Origin: Adiantum capillus-veneris
Lineage: Eukaryota > Streptophyta > Polypodiopsida > Polypodiales > Pteridaceae
DNA: 64,000 nucleotides
Direction of reading: 5' to 3'
Assembly: GCA_014529385.2 (NCBI GenBank)
Contig: CM043953.1
Location: 72,421,872-72,485,871 of the forward strand
Shown: positions 41,619 through 53,383 of the stretch, one piece after another
Numbering within the stretch: position 1 is the first letter of the stretch
Layout of the letters: every line of letters begins with the position of its first letter
Translations under genes and position numbers: made by a program
The notes under the pieces: generated by a model
The model's input: only the letters and a program-made list of their open reading frames with translations
What the model was told of the DNA's origin: nothing
Database searches by the model: none

Positions 41619-43735
41619 TCAATAAGGAGGCTTGTTAGGCAGTGAGCTTCTTGGAAGGAGCTCAATACGATGGTCATCATCCCCTCGTTTTGGAGGTAAG
41701 TCCATAGGGATATCATCGATGAACACATCTTGGAATCCTTTTAGAAAATTAGACAAGTCTAACTCTTCTTGATTCCTACCATTTACATTTAAAGAAACAT
41801 TAGGATCTTTTAGAGACTCTTTGACAAAAATCATGTATGCAGAAACTGAGCTCTTCATTGACTTATCAAAAGCAGGAGGATTTACAAGTGTAATAGTGAG
41901 ACCACGCTCACTAGCATCTATATACATGTTCTTTCTCCTATAGATGAAGTAGATTCTCCTTTCATGGAACTTCATATTGGTAGCCATGAGATCGAACCAT
42001 GGCGCCCCTAGGATAGCATCCTCATGTTGGAGAGGAGAGATGAAAAAGTCTTCTTTGTTGACATAACTTTGGACATGAAGCCTCAACTTCCCAATCAAGG
42101 GAGTAACGGAGGCTTGTTGTCCCTTGAAAGCTGTGTCAGCCCTTACCATATCTCCCATCTCGAAAGCTTGAATGCCCAGCTTGGTGGACAATTCCGTTGA
42201 TATGAAGTTGTGAGTAGAGCCAAGGTCAAACAAGATGAAGGCATCATGCTTTGTTACCTTTCCCCAAGCATAGGAAAGTGATGATCCTTTGCAATGAACA
42301 TCCTCTTTTGGATCTTCGATGGTGAAAGCCCTAGGAGTCTCAATGCAAGAATTCTTCTTGGGGAAAGAATGATAGCCATGTCCTTGCTCCCCACACTTGA
42401 AACTCTTATGGTCCTTGTAAAAAGCTTCAAGCTCTTCAGGAGAGAGTTTGTTTTTGCCTTTGTAAACTCCCTTCTCCTTGGACCGATTGTTGTTGTTGTT
42501 GTTGTTGGAATTGCCTTGGGAAGAATTTTGAACATTAGTTTTCCCCTTTGCATCATGTTTGTCTTTGTTTTCCATGGGCTTGGCATTCCATCTAGCCCCT
42601 TGATGGAAATTGATGCGTGAAGCAACCATGGTGTGATGGATTACTTTGCTAATAGTACCAGGCCATTGAGAGTTGATGTATTTGGTCATCTCTTTAGGTA
42701 ATCCCGCACAAAATTGTTGCCTTTGCTCGGCAAGGTCTATCTTTTGAAAGAAAGTAGCCTTGAGATGTAAATCTCAAAACTTGTCTACATACTTGTGGAT
42801 AGACTCATGAGAGAGAAGCTTCAAGCTGCGCCATTTTGTAAGCACTTTGTCCTTTGCATCACTTGCAAGGAATTGCTTCATGATGGAAACTCGTAGAGTT
42901 TTCCATGTCTTTGGCGCCTCACCGTTGCCACAAAGGCTAGCCCACCATTGACGAGCTGATTTTTTAAAGTGCATAGCTACATGGTGTAGCTTAGAGGACT
43001 CCGTAAAGCACTCGTCTCCAAAGGCCGCATCAAATTGTTGGATGAAGGCCAACACTTTGTCGGTAGCACCAAAGGTGCCATCATAGGTGAGAAAAGATAC
43101 TCTTTCCTCCCTCCTTGAACTTCTTTAGCTTTTGTGACCTTTGCCATGCAAGGAATGATTGTGATGTCCTCCCCTCTTGTATTCTCTAGGAGAATAGCCA
43201 TAGCTTTCATCGGAAGAGGAGGAAGGTGAAGAAGAAGGAGAAGAGGGTGACCTCTTTCTAGCCCTTTTCTTCCTTTGTTTCCTCTCTTCCCTTTTAGAAT
43301 GATGAGGAGAAGGACTGTGTGTTGATCTTTTCCTCTTGGGAGGAGTGGGCGATCGTCTAGACCGTCCTCTTCGTGGAGCCACATCTTCAAAGGAACTTAA
43401 TGTTTCATTGCTTTCTTGCTCTTTGGATCCCTCCTCTCGAATGGGAGAGATTCTTCTTCTGGGGGTCTATTCAACAGGCCTCCTGAGCTCTCTCTCCTTT
43501 TGGAGAGGAAGAGAAATCCTATAAGCACGAAGTTGTTGAGTAATCTCGGCTTGCAAAGCAGGGTTGCCCATAGCTTGCTGCAACCTAGTGACGAGATAAT
43601 TCACAAACATGGGGGCATCATCATTAGCACCTTCATGTGCAAAATCAAAGCTATCAATGTTCATTCTACTCTCTTGATTATTGTCAGCCATGTTAACAAA
43701 ATTTATGTATGTACTTAGTGTATGCTTTGGCAATT
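41619..43735 (-). pseudogene. Gypsy-2 gag and protease
   Basis: Gag starts MADNNQESRMNIDSFDF at 43691, continues with VTRLQQAMGNPALQAEI, an Arg-Ser-rich basic region (43382-43125), the gag core (SSKLHHVAMHFKKSARQWW, 43055-42774) and a zinc knuckle in which the first Cys is Ser (SFKCGEQGHGYHSFP). The protease follows: LFDLGSTHNFIS, where the usual DSG is DLG, then DAILGAPWFDLMATNMKF. Frame changes separate N-terminal gag, the RS region and the core. It would form the particle and nucleocapsid. Confidence 0.9.
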
Positions 43736-44090
43736 CAAAGCCTTAGTTTCCACTCCTCTTAGCCTTTGAAAATTGGCTCTTAAGTATCTACACCCACGGC
43801 TCAAAGTGGTTAATTTTAGAGAGTAGTGGAGTAGGTCTAACATAGCAGAGTTGCCGAGGGCTAGCTCCTTTCGGACTTCTTATGGATCAATAATGGTAAA
43901 GTTGTAGGCAAGTCTAAAAAGACTCCATTATTAAGTCCAAAGCTCTCGAGGTGTGCACCATATCCCACATAGTGGGCTCAACAAATCCAATAATAGATCC
44001 CAGTTCCACTTACCCTAATATAATTAACAACATCAACCATTTATAGGCTACTTAAGGACCTCTCTTCTTTGCAAGAAAAGAGAAACCAAA
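43736..44090 (-). other. Gypsy-2 5' leader
   Basis: Untranslated stretch between primer site and gag start; no features recognised. Confidence 0.6.
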
Positions 44091-44103
44091 TGCTGTGATA
44101 CCA
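44091..44103 (-). promoter_or_regulatory. Gypsy-2 primer-binding site
   Basis: Minus-strand TGGTATCACAGCA resembles the initiator Met tRNA complement and lies one base from the 5' LTR. Confidence 0.85.
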
Positions 44104-44104
44104 A

Positions 44105-45859
44105 TGTAATGGAATTGGCCTATTAACTTGAGAGTAGCAGAAATTAATGAGAAATACTTTTAAGAAATTACATTGTGAGCATAGTAGGAGAACATAGTTG
44201 AAGATAACAACATAAACATAGCAATTAACTAACTTGGCATGGACAATACTTTTGCAAGAGAGAGAATTTAGAGAACATGACAACAGTTGAGGACCGGATT
44301 TATGTGGAGCCGGTCCCCCCTCCAATAGGCATTTGTATTATGATTTCTCACATTAAGAGAGACTTGTTACAATACAATTTTTTGTGTTCCTTGTGACCTA
44401 GGTGATGCAATGAAGATAGAAAACTTCATGCATCACAAGCATAACATAAACTTTGAAGAAAGCTTTAACTATCCCAAGCCTCAGTCCCAAGACCTCAAAC
44501 AGCATGAAGGTGGAGAGAGCTAGCAGGGAATGAGGGTAGGGAAGAGGAAGAAGAAACATTTCATAGGAGAAAGAATTAGTTCCTCACTTATCATAACATC
44601 TTCTTGCTAGCATACATAATAGCATAGTAATGAAGATGGAGAAGATGACAAGCTTAAGCATTGAAGCATGGCTCTTGGTTGGATTTGCACTCCATAGCCA
44701 AGAGTGTTGGTGTAGGCTCTCAACTTCTCAAGGAGCTTGGAGAAGGAGATGGAGCTCTTGCACTTTGCATAGCACACAATGAGAATGTGTGTGGGTGAGT
44801 ATACCCTGCAAGCGAGGCCCCTTCTTGCTTTGGTCGACCCCCTCTTCTAGCTCAAGCCTGGAGAAGGAGATGGAGCTCTAGCACTTTGCATAGCACACAA
44901 TGAGAGTGTGAGTGAGTGTGTGTGGGAGAGTATTCCTTGCAAGCAAGGCCCCTTCTTGCTTTGGTCCACCCCCTCTTCTAGATCATGCTTGAAGCTCATT
45001 GGCTCATGCCAAGCCTAGCCAATCACAAGCTTGGGCCATTTCTAGCAATAGGGGTAGTCTTGCGACAAGTGTCCCCCTTTCTTCTTTGAGAGAGAGGACT
45101 TGATAAATGCCAAAACAATTAGTTAATTCAAGTAATTTATCATTGGACCCCTTTTAAGGTTGGCCAATAGGATTTAAGCACCTCATGAAGGTAGCATGGG
45201 TAGGAGCTTGACATGTGTCCTTGCTGCCTCTTAAGGCTTGGAGTTACCTTGAGTGTGTGTGTGTGTTCTCTCACTAGCCCCTACAATATGGGCTCGCCCC
45301 CTCTTATGTAGGGATCACTTTGACTTTTGGTGCTCAAGCACCTTACTCATCAAGCATGACAAAGCACTTCTAGCTTGGGGGTGTTCCCACAAGCATCTCA
45401 AGCAAGCACAACAAAGTACCTCAAGCACCTTAGTCATCCAGCAGGACAAGCATCTCAAGCATCTCAATCATCAAGCACCTCAAGCATATCAAGCATCTCA
45501 ATCATCAGGCACCTCAAGCACCTTAAGCTTAGGCTGGGTTCCCACCTCAAGCACCTCAAGCTTGGGTCGGGTTCCCACCTCAAGCTCAACCCTATCTTAC
45601 CTAAGGTCAAAGGACTTTTACACTAACTATTGGAGGTCTTCAATGAAGCTAACAGTAAGGTCTTCTAAGCTCCATTGGTAGCCTTGCTCTTTGATAGACC
45701 ATCTCTCCTTTGGGCCCCTTTTAGTATTGGCCCCGTGTTGAGATATATCCATAAGCACATTTCTGTATCTTAACCCTTTGTTCCCGTTTTTCTCCCACAT
45801 TAAGTAATCAGTTTAATATGAGAAAATCATTTGGGTTGGTTAGATATTATATTTTATGA
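44105..45859 (-). repeat. Gypsy-2 5' LTR, with internal duplication
   Basis: 1,755 bp. It aligns with 37700-39330 but carries a tandem duplication of about 130 bp (about 44740-45000) absent from the other LTR. The terminal CA at its right edge is missing. Confidence 0.9.
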
Positions 45860-46915
45860 AGGGTACTCTATAAGAGATTGCATATTGGGGCAAGGAGCTG
45901 ATCCTATTCCAAGAGAGGAACTCCGCGAGAAATCTTTTGAAAGCAATGTTAAAAAACCCGAACCTACCTCATCATGGAGAATACCGAGTGACATTAGAGC
46001 AAGTGCAGGGCTACACGAGTCACTATTTCCAACAGATTGGTTTGAAGGACTCGAGACAGGACCAACTGCTAGAAGAGTTGGAGCTGAGCCGAATAGACGT
46101 GTCAGGCTAGTTGATTTTCAAAAATGGGTCACAAAATACAGTGGATTTGGGGATCCATATGACCACTTAGCTAGCCTCAACCAAGTGCTAAGAGCAAAAT
46201 GCATATCTGATTTCCACACTCAATTTGAGGGATTTGGAAGGACTTTAAAAGAAAAATATTTGACATGGTTTCAAAACATTCCACCAAGGGCAATCATGGA
46301 TTTAAATACATTAGCTCAGGGATTTGTAGCTGCATGTTCCACAATTGGGATCAAACATAACACAGTAGCTCAAATCTATAGCTTTAAACAGAAACAAGGA
46401 TAGTCTGTTAGGGATTGTGCAACTAGGATGAAGCAACACATTGCAAGATGCCCAGAATTAGAAATACCAACAGAAGAAAGATTAGTGTCATTGTTTCTAG
46501 AAGGATTACTCAATAAAGAACTTCATGATATATTGTACAACAAGAAGCATACAACCCTAGAAGAGTGTGTATCAGATGCTATTGACTTGGGAGACAATTG
46601 TGATATTTTCAATGAAGGAGATGTCCCTAAGGATACTCAGAGTGAGAGAATAGCATCCACAAAACCAACACAAGTGGGAACAACTGCTTCGGCACCACTT
46701 ACAGCCATAGAAGACATGGTTAAAAGGATGAACAAAATGATGAATAATATGCGAAAAGCTTCTATGAGAGGACCTAGGCAAGAGATACCTCAACAGGGAC
46801 AACCAATTAGGTTGCAAAAATGGTGTGCTATTGAGGGTAAATGGAAAAATCATGAGACCAATGGTGCTATTACCGACCAAAGTACGGTGGAAATGTTCAA
46901 TATGTGCCTATGAGA
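45860..46915 (+). pseudogene. Gypsy-3 gag, central part
   Basis: Continues the gag from 37699. It includes RVRLVDFQKWVTKYSGFGDP, HTQFEGFGRTLKEKYLTWF and, after a TAG near 46402, RLVSLFLEGLLNKELHDILY, a Ty3/Gypsy gag pattern (F/Y..L...A..WF...). The C-terminal part is rich in Thr/Gln/Pro. A C-to-T stop and one frame change break it. Confidence 0.85.
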
Positions 46916-47495
46916 CCACAAGGACAACCCATCTACATATATCAACCTAATATGGTCCGAGCACAAAGACCACCGATGGGTATGGAAAAACCAAAACCAG
47001 TGTTGGGTCAACGACTTCCATTTCCTGGACATTTTGCAGTGCCTGTAAAGGACATGCATTTAGAAGGAGTCATAGATGAACAAGCACTAGTGCCTGTTAC
47101 ACCTTATGTTGAACCTAGTCCATCTACATTAATGGTAGAAGGAGAGTGGTATAATTCACATCCACCTTCAATGGAAGAGTGTGTGACTTTTATGCTACAC
47201 TAGAGCTTACACCGATGTACTTTGTAGATAATCAAGGTGTTAGACCTCCAATGACCCATGATTAAGCCAAAGATTGAAAACTGCCATAATTGTGGTACAG
47301 ATGATCGTTGGAAAAATGAATGCCCAGAACTTGACAAGAACATTAATCCAAGTGAGATAGATTAATGATGGAAGCATAACTTGAAATCAACTCCTATAGA
47401 GGAAGTCTGGTTAGACAATTTACCTCCTGATATGGACATGGATATACAATTCTTGTATGGGGATCGCGGCTCTAAAGCATTAGGAATGTGAGCCA
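46916..47495 (+). pseudogene. Gypsy-3 gag C-terminus with degenerate zinc knuckle
   Basis: A Pro/Gln-rich segment is followed by CHNCGTDDRWKNEC (about 47285-47326). This keeps the three Cys positions of a CCHC knuckle, but the His position is occupied by Arg. Confidence 0.65.
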
Positions 47496-48240
47496 TTGAC
47501 TCTAAAAACACTACCCTCTTACTTAGGAGACAACAAAGATGAGTTCATAGTGTGCAAAACCACTCAGGTAAAAAGAGCAGCACAGACCTTAGAGGTAGAG
47601 AACATCCATTCAATCATGTCAACACCCATTCAATGTACTCTTACCTTGGGAGAAATGTCAAAAATCAGACCATATTTATGGAATGATTTACAAAAAATTC
47701 TACAGAAGGTGGGGATACTAGGGCTAATCGCAAAAAAATTGGGTAAATTGAAACATGAATTGGATAACAAGGAAATTAGATCCGTTCCTATGAACAAAGT
47801 TGGAGAATACTGCGAGGGAGAAGAAGGAAACACAACCCTTCCGATGAGATATAATGATGTAGAAACCATGGCAATACTTGATAGTGGGACAGGCATAGCC
47901 ATGGCCACAAAAGTAGTAAGAATCATGGGAAAAACTAGCCATTAGACAAACTCGAATGAAATTACACTTGGCGGATGGACACAAAGGAAAATCCCTAGTA
48001 ATACTTGAAAAATGATAGTTAGTTCCTGTGGAATTGCTTATCAACATACTTTTGCGATAGTGGACTTTGGAACGAAACTTAATTGTGAAATCATCTTGGG
48101 AAGGCCATTCATGCGGCAAACAGCTCATTCAAGATTGGGCAAACAATTACCTATACTTGAAGCAAGTGGTATCAATCACAAGGGTTGATTTGAAAGATCA
48201 CACTTATAGAGATGTAATGAAAACACCCATTTAAGAATTT
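47496..48240 (+). pseudogene. Gypsy-3 retropepsin-like protease
   Basis: Active site MAILDSGTGIAMATK (about 47872-47915), followed after frame changes by a flap segment and IILGRPFMRQTAHS (about 48095-48130). Same organisation as in Gypsy-1, with DSG instead of DGG. Confidence 0.85.
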
Positions 48241-49045
48241 GACTCGGTCTCTTCAGCTAAATCAAAGATTTCATCTTGGTTAAATAAAGACAAACCTATT
48301 TGGATGTGTGGAGTCTCAGAATATATGGGAGTTTAAAACGAGAAGAATGTATCTTAGAAAGGGATTGCATAGATGAAGCATACATACCTGAACCCTTTTC
48401 GGAGCATTTGTTTGAGCCATTCGACTAGACTCAAATTTTGGCAACAATGGATGTGTGTGTGAATATGTCTATGCCTACGCAATTTTGCAATGAGAATGGT
48501 TATGACATAATTCCCATATAGATGATCTCAACCATTTAAATTGAAGATGAAGTTCATGAACCCAAGGACTTATTGAAAGCTCAACAAGTCTTTTTAGATC
48601 TCTATTATGTTGCTACTGACGAGTTTGAAGAACATTCAGCTACATTCGATGATTCTAGATCAGAAAAAGAACATGTGAGAACCCAACTACTCCTAAAAGG
48701 AGGAGAGGAAAAGTTTTTTGACTTTTCAAACCAAAAACCAAGAAAACAAAAATGGTATAGAAGAAAAAGGGAAACAAAAAACTAGAAGTCTAGACCTATG
48801 CCATCAGTTTCTAGCAGAACACAGTTTCTGATGCAGATAGATGCACATGATTGTGTCAAAGACAAAATCACAGGTAGATATCCTTCAAACAACAAGCAAG
48901 GTATATCAAAAACATCAAGGAAAATGAGAAAGAAAACTCAATCAAAACCTAAGCACCAGGATGATGGATCATCCATGACATGGGTTTAATGAAAGAAAAA
49001 ATATCAAGAGTTGAAGAAAACTCTAAAGGAGGTGTATACTACTAA
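48241..49045 (+). other. Gypsy-3 protease-RT spacer
   Basis: Two short frames (48573-48785, 48798-48989), the first acidic then very basic (QKPRKQKWYRRKRETK). No domain recognised. Confidence 0.5.
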
Positions 49046-50150
49046 ATGAAAACAACTGAAAAAGACAATAAAGATGTAATGAGTGTTCCATCCCATTACA
49101 AGAAATATACTCTCCAAGACCGAAAGATCATAGTGGAACAATCTCTAAGGGAACTAAGAAAGCAGGGTGAGTCATATGAAGAACCTGAAAATGCAAAGAG
49201 AATAGATTTAGCCGAACTAGGAGAAGATCTCAGACTTGCCTACATTGCAAACGACATGATGAAGAAGAGATTTTGCTAAGCTTACTGAAAGAATACTGAG
49301 ATATCTTTGCTTGTCTTATAAACATCTCAAGGGTGTTGATCCAAAAATTTGTCAACATACCGTACCTATGAGAGATGATGCAAAACCAAGTAGACAACGA
49401 CAATATACTTATAATGAAACATTTGCCAAAAAGATCAAAGAAGAGATAGAGAAGCTCAAGGAATCCAAATTAATTTATAAAATTGAACACACGGATTGGG
49501 TGTCTCCAGTTGTGGTGGTACCCAAGAAAAATGAAAAATCCAAAAGATCATCATAAAACTGTCTTTGCAACTGAATGGGGTATTTTTGCCTATAGGGTTA
49601 TGCCTTTTGGGCTAACTAATGCTCCTGCCACCTTTCAAAGATTGATGAGCTATGCTTTCAAAGAATATCTTAGGAATTTCTTGGAAGTATATATGGATGA
49701 TTTATGTGTACATTCATTAATCCGAGCTGATCATTTTCAACATCGCAAAAAGGTCTTCGAAAAATGTAGACTTCATAGGATTTTCTTAAATCCTAAAAAG
49801 TGCACATCTATTGATAAACAAGAAAAAATTCTTGGACATATAGTGTCTAAAAACGGCATAGCGATAGATATGGATAAAATTCATGTTATTTCTGAATTGC
49901 CTAGACCGCCAACGGTCAAAGGGATTCAGGCTTTCATGGGACATTGTGGATATTATAGAAGATTCATTTATATGTATGCTATAATTGCAAAAACCATGTA
50001 TGGCTTGATTACACTCTTTTTATGGACTGATGAGTGTGAAGAATCCTTCATGAACCTTAAACAAGCTCTCACTACAACCCTAATATTGAAAGGACCATAT
50101 TGGAATAAGATATTGCATGTACATGTTGATGCTTCCAATCTTACCTAAAT
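49046..50150 (+). pseudogene. Gypsy-3 reverse transcriptase/RNase H, two deletions
   Basis: RT fingers up to HTDWVSPVVVVPKKNEKSK (about 49540) are followed at once by HHKTVFATEWGIFAYRVM, so about 55 residues including motif A with its catalytic Asp are missing. YMDDLCVHS is kept (about 49690-49720). The connection GHCGYYRRFI and the first RNase H strand HVHVDASNLT (to 50146) follow; the rest of RNase H is missing. Confidence 0.9.
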
Positions 50151-50398
50151 CGAGCACACATACCATAGTAGGACTTAACTTTGCAAAATACCAAACTATG
50201 CAACAGATCTTGAGACTTGAAGTATTTTGGTGAACCATGAGGAGTGATGTTCACTCATTTATGAAAGACTGTCTTCAATGCCAGAAACAAACACCCATAC
50301 CTCATGTGACATTATTTCAAATCTCACACACTCCTAAGTGGAATAACTATATAGCTACTTACTTATCAAGCAATTAATTTTCGGATGATATGAGTAAA
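50151..50398 (+). pseudogene. Gypsy-3 integrase zinc-domain fragment
   Basis: DVHSFMKDCLQCQKQTP (about 50250-50300) matches the CxxC end of the integrase zinc domain. The usual RNase H C-terminus and HH part are missing, and the fragment is cut by the Gypsy-4 LTR. Confidence 0.7.
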
Positions 50399-51992
50399 TG
50401 TCATAATAACCAATATCTAATTCTCCTAAATGATTTTCTCATGTTAAACTGATCATTTAATATGGGGAAGTACCAGGGGAGAAAAAGATAGAATATTGGT
50501 TAAGCTGGCAGACCGGCCACAATTGGGATCCAAAGGAGGGAAAATAGGGATCCAAAGGGGGGGCCATCTGCAAAAGAGAAATGTGCATCAATGGGCTTCA
50601 AAGACCCTAAGGTTCAGCCCATTAAGACTTCCAAAATGCTAAGGTTCCAAAACTCAAAAGTTATGTCCAATGGTCAATCTCTAGGTAAAATTGAATGCTT
50701 ACGTGAAGACCATAAAGTCTTCACATATCCCTAGATAGGAGGGGGACGAGCCCAAATTGTAGGGGAGGAGAGAGAAACACACACATACACTCTAGCAGGC
50801 TCCCTTTACACAAAGGGAATAGGGGACACATGTCTGCTCCGTAGCCCAGTTGCCCCCAAGGTGCATTCAAATCCTATTGGATGGCCATAGAGGTGGACCA
50901 ATGAGAATTAGGCTAGAGTACATTTAGTTTAATTCATTAAAAAAAACTTGATAAAAGAACCAATAGATATTAAACTCTCTAGAAGACTATTAGACAATCT
51001 CCCAAGGGGTCCAATGAGCATTCAACAGCCCAATGGCTTGCCTGATTCCTATTGGCCAGAAGACTAAGGGGTCCAATGAGAGTTTAATTGCATTAATTAA
51101 ATACCTAAAGCTCTCACAAAAGGGGAAATGGGGACACATGTTAGAAGTCTATCACTTATGCTTCTTAATTATCATTGGCTAGACTTTGCAGGGCCCAATG
51201 GGATGCCAGCATGAGTAAAAAGAAAGAGGGGTCGACCAAGAGAGGGAGAAGGCTGATTTTGGCAAGGATTATCACACACACCCTCACACAATCTCATGTG
51301 TCGAGTAAAGAAGACTCTCTCTCCTTCTCAAGCTTTAATGGAAATCTCATCATCTACTCCAAGCTTGTGAGAAGGGAAGCCTACACCAAAAACTCTTGGC
51401 TTTGTGATGCAAATCCAACCAAGAGCCAAGCTTCAATGCATGCTCATCTCGTCTACCATGCTAATTACTAAGATATGCTAAGCTATTATGAGTGATTATG
51501 TGAGGAGACATAGTTCTTTTTGGTAAGCATACTCCTTCTTCCTCTCGATCTACTCTCATACCCCACTAGCTCTCACCATCTTCAAAAGTGTGTGAGGTCT
51601 TGGGTCTGAGACCGTGAGGGTATTGATGTTGTGTTTTATAAGTGTGAGCTTCGTGCTTGAAGCTTCTATCTTCATTGCACCAGCAAGTTATTGAAGAAAC
51701 ACAAAGTATTGTATTGTAAAATGTCTCCCTTGATGGGGGAAACCTATAATACAAAGCCTTTTGGAGGAAGGATCGGCTCCATGTAAATCCGGTCCTCAAA
51801 TGTTGTCAATAGCTTAATTTCTCTCTCTTTTTGAAGTATTGTTCATGCCTATCTAACTAGGTGTTATGCTTTTTTTTCTCTCTCCATCCAAGCACTCTTG
51901 CTATGCTCATTAGGAATCTATTCTAATAAAATACTCACTATGTCTATGTTATTTTCCACTACACACAAGTTACTAGATCATTAAAAGTTACA
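50399..51992 (+). repeat. Gypsy-4 5' LTR
   Basis: 1,594 bp, from TGTCATAATAACC to AGTTACA. The first 80 bp resemble the start of the Gypsy-2 LTR (minus strand). The left flank GTAAA (50394-50398) would be the target duplication. Confidence 0.85.
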
Positions 51993-51993
51993 T

Positions 51994-52005
51994 TGGTATT
52001 AGAGC
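51994..52005 (+). promoter_or_regulatory. Gypsy-4 primer-binding site
   Basis: TGGTATTAGAGC, one change from the initiator Met tRNA complement, one base after the LTR. Confidence 0.85.
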
Positions 52006-52241
52006 ACAAGGATTCTGTTTTCTTGCTCAAGAAGAGAGGTCTTCAAGCTAACTATAAATGGTTCATATTTTTTAATTGCAATTGAGTAAGTAGAATAGGG
52101 ATTTTTCAGCCTTGCAGTGTGCCTGCTGCGTGCAGATAACGGGGCATCACCGTCGAGAGCTATAGTCTTAATAGTGGAGTCCTACAGGGCTTGCCTAAGG
52201 CTTAACCACTATTGAGCTATTAGAAGCTTGACAAGAGCCGG

Positions 52242-53383
52242 TGTCAGGAGTTTTTTGGAGCAAGGGATTGAGCATATGTACATATACATGCATGGTGCAT
52301 CAAATAAAGGATTGCCCATTTTCCTTAGCCAGGTGATTATGTGGGGCCCACATGTGTACAGGTAGGAAAGGGTGTACATAGTGCAGCGATTTTCACTATT
52401 ATCAGTACTAGTGTGTTTTTTCTACAATAAGGAGGAGTTGGTAGCGCGTAAAACTTCTTGAGGAAGCTATCCATGGGCCGACGACATGAGGTCAGCAGGT
52501 GCGTCAGATGGCATCTAGTGGCGTCAGGAGGGCGAACGAGGTCAATATTTGCACGCGGATGAGGACGGACACAACGTGGGTGTTTTCTTGTGAGAGTTAT
52601 GCAGAAAGGTCATCATTAGGACCACTTTTTGGGGCCACTTCACGTGGTGACGAGATGCATTATTGGAAAAAAGCTGAGTGCCAGGTGTGCGAATGATGCA
52701 AAAAGGTGACAACTATGCACTGCGAGGTCAGTTTTTGGCCTGTTCGGGGTCCGTTTGAGGTCATCTAAAAGGCCAAGGGTGCCCAACTAAAAAAGCTAAG
52801 TGTGGGAACTGAATAAAGAGAGAGAGAAGACCAGAAAAAACGTGGAGAAGAGAGGAGGAACAGCCGCAGCTGTGTTTTTGCTCATGTTGGAGCCTGTTTT
52901 GGCCGTAAACTGCTCATCCGAGGTCGGATTTGAGCACTTTGACATTGTAGACTGGGGTTTTGGGCCGTTCCGGACGCGATGGCGCTGTCCATTTTGCCAA
53001 ATTACTCACTCTTTTCCTGCTGTTTTTCTGTGTAAGTTTCTCCTATGAGCGAAGTTTCTGCTCTAGTTTGTGATTGTATCTGGCTTATTTTACCCATATT
53101 GTGTGAGCTATTTGCCCCATTGGTGTTGGCCCAAGCTCAATTGTATCTAAACATCAGAAATTATCCTCTTTTGAGCTGAGTTTTTTTGGGTGTGTGTGTG
53201 TGTGTGTCTGTGTGGAGTGGGCAAGTGGATAGTCTCTCTCCTCTCACTCCAGAGGTGTGTTCCCTGTCTCGGCCAGGTGTGTTGTCTAAGCCGAGTGGTG
53301 CCCCATAGTGTGTGTGTGTATCTTCCCAAGAGTGTGTGTCGGGTCGTTATAGAGGCTCTGTGTGTGTTTTCATCCCGCTCACA
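52242..53383 (+). repeat. Gypsy-5 5' LTR
   Basis: 1,142 bp. A short GT tract at 53190-53207 and another at about 53308-53319. Confidence 0.95.

Larger units (their letters stand above)
37700..45859 (-). mobile_element. Gypsy-2, chromodomain Ty3/Gypsy element (chromovirus)
   Basis: Minus orientation: 5' LTR 45859-44105, primer site, gag, protease, RT remnant, RNase H remnant, integrase, chromodomain, purine tract, 3' LTR 39330-37700. Total 8.16 kb. It lies in the gag of Gypsy-3. No intact target duplication is seen: the left flank is GTATA, and the right LTR lacks its terminal CA. The family is the same as Gypsy-4. Confidence 0.93.
35150..50398 (+). mobile_element. Gypsy-3, Athila/Tat-like element split by Gypsy-2 and cut by Gypsy-4
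   Basis: The interior begins with the primer site, a 2.2-kb leader and a gag start (37426-37699). Gypsy-2 is inserted at 37700-45859. The gag, protease and RT then resume at 45860 and continue in order to a partial integrase zinc domain, which ends at 50398 where the Gypsy-4 LTR begins. The 3' end is not in the window. The protease, spacer and RT are close in kind to Gypsy-1. Confidence 0.88.

Noticed and set aside
52499-52696. A 65-codon frame in the Gypsy-5 LTR, repeated at 59697-59894
   Set aside because: Its conservation only reflects the near identity of the two LTRs, and it has no recognisable domain.
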